Below are positions 6,135 to 8,858 of a stretch of DNA of 8,858 bases, in pieces. Position 1 is the stretch's first letter; every line of letters starts with the position of its first letter. Under the pieces are notes generated by a model that was not told where the DNA came from, did not search any database, and saw only the letters and a list, made by a program, of their open reading frames with translations. The position numbers and the translations under genes were made by a program. The stretch is from an uncultured Planctomycetota bacterium (GTDB lineage Bacteria; Planctomycetota; UBA1135; UBA2386): positions 1 through 8,858 of the forward strand of contig CAIYFF010000375.1 in the NCBI GenBank assembly GCA_903925435.1. The letters are read 5' to 3'.

Positions 6135-6154
6135 GCGAGCCCTTCGCGGCTCGC
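6135..6154. terminator. Hairpin between convergent genes
   Basis: GCGAGCC (6135-6141) and GGCTCGC (6148-6154) form a perfect 7-bp stem with a 6-base loop. It sits in the 77-base gap between the convergent coiled-coil and fmdB-like genes. It may end transcription on both strands; there is no U-tract on either side. Confidence 0.5.
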
Positions 6155-6181
6155 AGCCATGCTCTCGAGTCCTGCGGGGCC

Positions 6182-6454
6182 TCAGCCCTTCTTGCCCATC
6201 TTGCAGCCCGTGGGCGCATCCGACGTGCCGCAGGTGGGCTGGCAACCGCCGCCCGAAGGCGCCGAGCCCGCGTTCTTGTAGTCGGTCTGGTAGAAGCCCG
6301 AGCCCTTGAAGATCACTCCGGCGCCGGCGCCGATCAGTCGTTCCAGCTTCTGCTTCTTGCACGAAGGGCACTTCTTGAGCGGCTCGGCAGACATCGCATG
6401 CATCTCCTCGAAGCGATGGCCGCAGGCGGAGCAGAGGTAGTCGTAGGTCGGCAT
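6182..6454 (-). CDS. FmdB-family zinc ribbon protein
   Basis: A small (90 residues) putative regulatory protein of the FmdB/CxxC_CxxC_SSSS family. The N-terminal MPTYDYLCSACGH is the family signature. C8-x2-C11 and C29-x2-C32 make the zinc ribbon. The core is followed by IFKGSGFYQTDY (48-59), also characteristic. The C-terminal tail is Gly/Pro/Ser-rich and adds three more cysteines, C71, C75 and C84, which are outside the usual ribbon. Function in this family is poorly established; the name derives from a proposed regulator of the formamidase operon. The gene follows grpE by 60 bases on the same strand, but TAGGAT ends seven bases before its ATG, so it may be transcribed separately as well as by read-through from the chaperone genes. 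No Shine-Dalgarno is visible. Confidence 0.93.
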   Translation of the reverse strand: MPTYDYLCSACGHRFEEMHAMSAEPLKKCPSCKKQKLERLIGAGAGVIFKGSGFYQTDYKNAGSAPSGGGCQPTCGTSDAPTGCKMGKKG

Positions 6455-6461
6455 GGCGAGG

Positions 6462-6467
6462 ATCCTA
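6462..6467 (-). promoter_or_regulatory. TAGGAT -10-like hexamer, probable leaderless start
   Basis: On the minus strand TAGGAT ends seven bases before ATG 6454, inside the 60-base gap after grpE. No clear -35 and no Shine-Dalgarno were found. It suggests separate transcription of the fmdB-like gene. Confidence 0.5.
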
Positions 6468-6514
6468 TCGGCGGTTTGGAGTCGGTGGGTGTGCCGCAGT
6501 CGGGCGCGGAAGCT

Positions 6515-7048
6515 TCAGCCCGCGCTCATGGGCTTGCCGGAAACGACGACCTTCGCGTGGCGAAGCACGCGGTCCGTCATCAGGTAGCCGGGCATCAGCA
6601 CCTTCAGCACGCGGCCTTCGTCGACGCCTTGCTTGGTCTCGACCGCGACGGCCTCGTGGCGCGCCGGATCGAAGGGTTGGTCGTTGGCGTTGATCTCCTG
6701 CAGGCCGTGGCGTTCGAGCGCCGAGCGCAGCAGCGTCAAAACCATCCGCACGCCTTGCACGAGCGCTGCCGGATCCGCGCCAGCGGTCTGTCCATCCCAC
6801 GCCTGGAGCGCGAGCTGGAAGTTGTCGAGCACGGGCAGCAGTTCCTGCGTGAAGCCTTCGAGGATGCGACGGCGCGCGTCCTCGGCTTCCTTTTGCGCGC
6901 GGCGCCGCATGTTCTGCGCGTCGGCCAGCGTGCGTTGCAGTTGCTCCTCGAGCTTCGCCTTCTCGTGCAGCAGTGTCTGCACTTCGGCGTTGTCGGCGGC
7001 GTTGGAGGACGGGCGCTCGCCCGCGTTCGTGTCGTTGGGTTCGGTCAC
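6515..7048 (-). CDS. grpE: Hsp70 nucleotide-exchange factor GrpE
   Basis: GrpE speeds ADP release from DnaK and completes the DnaK-DnaJ folding cycle in the cytoplasm. The protein has 177 residues, normal for the family. An unstructured acidic N-terminus (1-22) leads to the long dimerising helix, with LADAQNMRRRAQKE (41-54) and ELLPVLDNFQLAL (69-81) as clear GrpE landmarks. The C-terminal beta domain contains FDPARHEAVAV, GRVLKVLMPGY and RVLRHAKVVVS. The start is GTG 7048, overlapping the dnaJ stop as GTGA. The frame continues open far upstream, antiparallel to nothing useful and inside dnaJ, where it gives Arg/Pro-rich nonsense; that extension is rejected. The four-base overlap points to translational coupling, giving linked amounts of DnaJ and GrpE. 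dnaK is not in the window. Confidence 0.96.
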   Translation of the reverse strand: MTEPNDTNAGERPSSNAADNAEVQTLLHEKAKLEEQLQRTLADAQNMRRRAQKEAEDARRRILEGFTQELLPVLDNFQLALQAWDGQTAGADPAALVQGVRMVLTLLRSALERHGLQEINANDQPFDPARHEAVAVETKQGVDEGRVLKVLMPGYLMTDRVLRHAKVVVSGKPMSAG

Positions 7049-8184
7049 GAGAAGTAGTCCTTCACCTTTTCGAAGATCGTTTTCCTGGCGCCCTTCTTGG
7101 TCCGCTTGCCGTCCTCGAGCTCTTCGAACTTGCGCAGCAACTCCTCCTGCTCGGAGCTCAGTTGCTTTGGCACGTCGATCTGCACTTGGACAATCATGTG
7201 GCCCTTGCCGTAGCCATCGAGGCGCGGAAGGCCGTGGTTTTTGACGCGCAGTCGCTCGCCGGGTTGGGTGCCGGCTGGGATCTCGAATCGCACCGTGTCG
7301 CCGGTGATCGTCGGGATCTCGATCGTGTCGCCGCACGCCGCTTGGCGGAAGGTGACGCGCGTCTGCATCAGCAGGTCGTCGCCGTTGCGCGTGAACACAG
7401 GGTGTTCTGCTACGTGGATGACCACGACGAGGTCGCCTGGCGGGCCGCCGCCGATGCCTGGCTCGCCCTGGCCCTGGATGCGCTCCGCATGGCCGTGCTC
7501 GATGCCCGCAGGAATCGTCAGCGTGATGGGGACTTCCTTCGGCAAGAACGCGCGGCCGCGGCACTTCGTGCATGGGTCCGCGATCGTTTCGCCTTGGCCT
7601 TGGCATGCCGGGCATGCTTGGCGCAGTTGGAAGAAGCCCTGGTTGCGGATCACCTCGCCACGGCCGCCGCACGTGCCACAGCGGTTCTTGCCGGTGCCGG
7701 GCTTCTGGCCGGTGCCCGCGCAAGTGTCGCAGGCTTCGGGGCGCTTGATCTGCACCGTCTTCTTGACGCCGGTCGCGACCTCCGCCAGTTCGACTTCCAG
7801 GTCGATCTTGAGGCTGGAGCCACGGCGTCCGCGTCCGCGCGCGCGTCCTCCGGTGAAGAACTGCTCGAAGAACCCGCCACCGCCGCCGCCGCCGAACATC
7901 TCGCCGAACGCGGAGAAGATGTCTTCGGCAGACTGGAAGCCGCCGCCTTGCGCGCCATCGACGCCAGCGTGGCCGTATTGGTCGTAGCGAGCCTTCTTCT
8001 CTGCGTCGGACAGCACGGAGTAGGCCTCCGCAGCTTCCTTGAATCGCTTCTCCGCCTCGGCGTTGCCCGGGTTGCGGTCGGGATGGTTGTCTAGCGCGAG
8101 CTTGCGGTAGGCCTTCTTGATCCCGTCCTCGTTCGCATCCTTGCCGACGCCGAGGATCTCGTAGTAGTCGCGCTTCGTAGCCAT
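7045..8184 (-). CDS. dnaJ: Chaperone DnaJ (type I Hsp40)
   Basis: Co-chaperone that delivers unfolded proteins to DnaK and stimulates its ATPase. The 379 residues show the full type I layout. The J domain (about 5-70) has the HPD motif at 34-36. A Gly/Phe-rich linker (76-124) includes seven glycines in a row (98-104). The zinc domain has four CxxC repeats at C152/C155, C169/C172, C191/C194 and C205/C208, followed by the two substrate-binding beta domains. The fourth repeat reads CTKCRGRA, with Ala in place of the last Gly of CxxCxGxG; the metal ligands are intact. ATG 8184 begins the standard MATKRDYYEILGV. No Shine-Dalgarno is evident upstream. The gene follows groEL after 62 bases containing a 9-bp hairpin and is coupled to grpE by a GTGA overlap. 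Confidence 0.97.
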   Translation of the reverse strand: MATKRDYYEILGVGKDANEDGIKKAYRKLALDNHPDRNPGNAEAEKRFKEAAEAYSVLSDAEKKARYDQYGHAGVDGAQGGGFQSAEDIFSAFGEMFGGGGGGGFFEQFFTGGRARGRGRRGSSLKIDLEVELAEVATGVKKTVQIKRPEACDTCAGTGQKPGTGKNRCGTCGGRGEVIRNQGFFQLRQACPACQGQGETIADPCTKCRGRAFLPKEVPITLTIPAGIEHGHAERIQGQGEPGIGGGPPGDLVVVIHVAEHPVFTRNGDDLLMQTRVTFRQAACGDTIEIPTITGDTVRFEIPAGTQPGERLRVKNHGLPRLDGYGKGHMIVQVQIDVPKQLSSEQEELLRKFEELEDGKRTKKGARKTIFEKVKDYFS

Positions 8185-8205
8185 GTTCGCGATCGGCAGT
8201 GGGGC

Positions 8206-8237
8206 GGCCGCGCCTTCCGGTTAGGGTCGGCGCGGCC
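8206..8237 (-). terminator. GC-rich hairpin between groEL and dnaJ
   Basis: GGCCGCGCC (8206-8214) and GGCGCGGCC (8229-8237) form a perfect 9-bp stem around a 14-base loop. It begins 9 bases after the groEL stop and ends 21 bases before the dnaJ start. Without a U-tract it may be an inefficient terminator, an RNA-processing or stability element that lowers dnaJ relative to groEL, or a structure affecting dnaJ translation. No CIRCE-type operator was seen in this gap. Confidence 0.5.
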
Positions 8238-8246
8238 TCAGCGAGG

Positions 8247-8858
8247 TCAGCGGATGCTGCCCTCGATGGCCTTCTGGTCCTCCTTGATGGAGGTGACCAT
8301 GGTGTTGGTCGTCAGCATCAGGCCGCTGATGCTCGCCGCGTTCTGCAGCGCGGAGCGCACGACCTTGACCGGATCGATGATGCCGGCCTTGACCATGTCG
8401 ACCCACGTGCCCGTGAGCGCGTCGTAGCCTTCGTTGCCCTTCTTGGAGAGGGCTTCATCGACGATGACCGCGCCATCCTCGCCCGCGTTCTGCGCGATCT
8501 GGCTGATCGGCGCCTGGCACGCGCGGCGAATGATCTCGACGCCGAACTGACGGTCGCCATCGAGCTTCATGCCGTCGAGCGCCTTGCTGGCGCGCAGCAG
8601 CGCGATGCCGCCGCCGGGGACGATGCCCTCTTCGACTGCAGCGCGGGTCGCGTTGAGTGCGTCCTCGATGCGCTGCTTCTTCTGCTTCATGTCGGCTTCG
8701 GTCATCGCGCCGGAGCGGATGATGGCGACGCCGCCAGTCAGCTTGGCGAGGCGCTCTTGGAGCTTCTCGCGGTCGTAGTCCGAAGTGGTCTTCTCGATCT
8801 GCGAACGGATGCTGTCCGCGCGCGCATCGACCGCGGCCTTCTTGCCCGCGCCGCCGAC
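8247..8858 (-). CDS. groEL: Chaperonin GroEL (Hsp60), C-terminal part (5' end outside window)
   Basis: Subunit of the ATP-driven cytoplasmic folding chamber. The 203 visible residues cover the end of the apical domain, the second intermediate segment and the second equatorial segment. TTSDYDREKLQERLAKLTGG, then RIEDALNATRAAVEEGIVPGGG, are near-universal GroEL blocks. The Asp in IEDAL corresponds to the ATP-hydrolysis Asp398 of E. coli GroEL, and GGG to the nucleotide-binding loop. IIDPVKVVRSALQNAASISGLMLTT is the usual C-terminal core. The protein then ends at VTSIKEDQKAIEGSIR: the Gly-Gly-Met repeat tail found in many GroELs is absent. The frame is open to the right edge, so the first half and any groES lie outside. 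Being first in the visible minus-strand cluster, it may share a transcript with dnaJ and grpE, though a hairpin separates them. Confidence 0.96.
   Translation of the reverse strand, partial: VGGAGKKAAVDARADSIRSQIEKTTSDYDREKLQERLAKLTGGVAIIRSGAMTEADMKQKKQRIEDALNATRAAVEEGIVPGGGIALLRASKALDGMKLDGDRQFGVEIIRRACQAPISQIAQNAGEDGAVIVDEALSKKGNEGYDALTGTWVDMVKAGIIDPVKVVRSALQNAASISGLMLTTNTMVTSIKEDQKAIEGSIR

Noticed and set aside
7049..7723. N-terminal extension of grpE inside dnaJ
   Set aside because: Residues are Arg/Pro/His-rich with no GrpE similarity; GTG 7048 gives a normal-length GrpE and a GTGA overlap.
7873..7893. GCC/CCG triplet microsatellite
   Set aside because: It encodes the seven-glycine run of the DnaJ Gly/Phe linker and is explained by that.
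6973..8094. 373-codon open frame on the plus strand opposite dnaJ
   Set aside because: Mirror of dnaJ codon bias (Ala/Leu/Val-rich); dnaJ is certain on the other strand.
8185..8246. CIRCE operator for HrcA near groEL/dnaJ
   Set aside because: No TTAGCACTC / GAGTGCTAA pair is present; the visible inverted repeat is unrelated GC-rich sequence. The groEL upstream region is outside the window.

Overview
This is a GC-rich, densely packed bacterial window with 12 protein genes. Two are cut by the window edges: an aminotransferase at the left and GroEL at the right. No rRNA, tRNA, CRISPR array or mobile element was seen, and no gene-free stretch exceeds about 115 bases. All 12 visible stop codons are TGA. 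The mix of a secreted cysteine-rich pseudo-peptidase-like protein, a DUF2058-like coiled-coil protein, a chaperone cluster and probable leaderless starts would suit a Planctomycetota-type bacterium. That assignment is an inference and is weak; a GC-rich deltaproteobacterium-like lineage cannot be excluded.

Layout, left to right. Bases 2-1261 (+) hold the C-terminal part of a PLP-dependent class I aminotransferase followed three bases later by queE, the radical SAM enzyme of 7-deazaguanine (queuosine) synthesis. Bases 1312-3989 (+) hold two genes for exported proteins that overlap by 43 bp. The first has two DnaJ-like CxxC zinc knuckles and a gluzincin-like metal site whose catalytic Glu is replaced by Asn. 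The second resembles an alpha/beta-hydrolase fold lacking the nucleophile motif. Bases 4020-5186 (-) hold a single-domain response regulator and a class I SAM methyltransferase. Divergent from the methyltransferase is a short PilZ protein (5254-5541, +), followed by a DUF2058-like coiled-coil protein (5607-6104, +). The right part (6182-8858, -) is a protein-quality-control cluster read groEL, dnaJ, grpE, fmdB-like; dnaJ and grpE share a GTGA stop/start overlap.

How they fit together. The chaperone cluster supplies the Hsp70 co-chaperone DnaJ and nucleotide-exchange factor GrpE downstream of an Hsp60 gene. The response regulator and PilZ protein suggest local signal-transduction genes, but no histidine kinase or cyclic-di-GMP enzyme is in view. 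The two exported proteins form a tightly coupled unit of unknown role and are the best candidates for something undescribed.

Two regulatory patterns stand out. Four genes have a TANNNT hexamer ending 6-7 bases before the start codon and no Shine-Dalgarno, as expected for leaderless mRNAs, whereas three others have clear Shine-Dalgarno sequences. Several gene ends carry strong hairpins without a U-tract, the best being a 13-bp stem at the convergent junction near 4006-4037.
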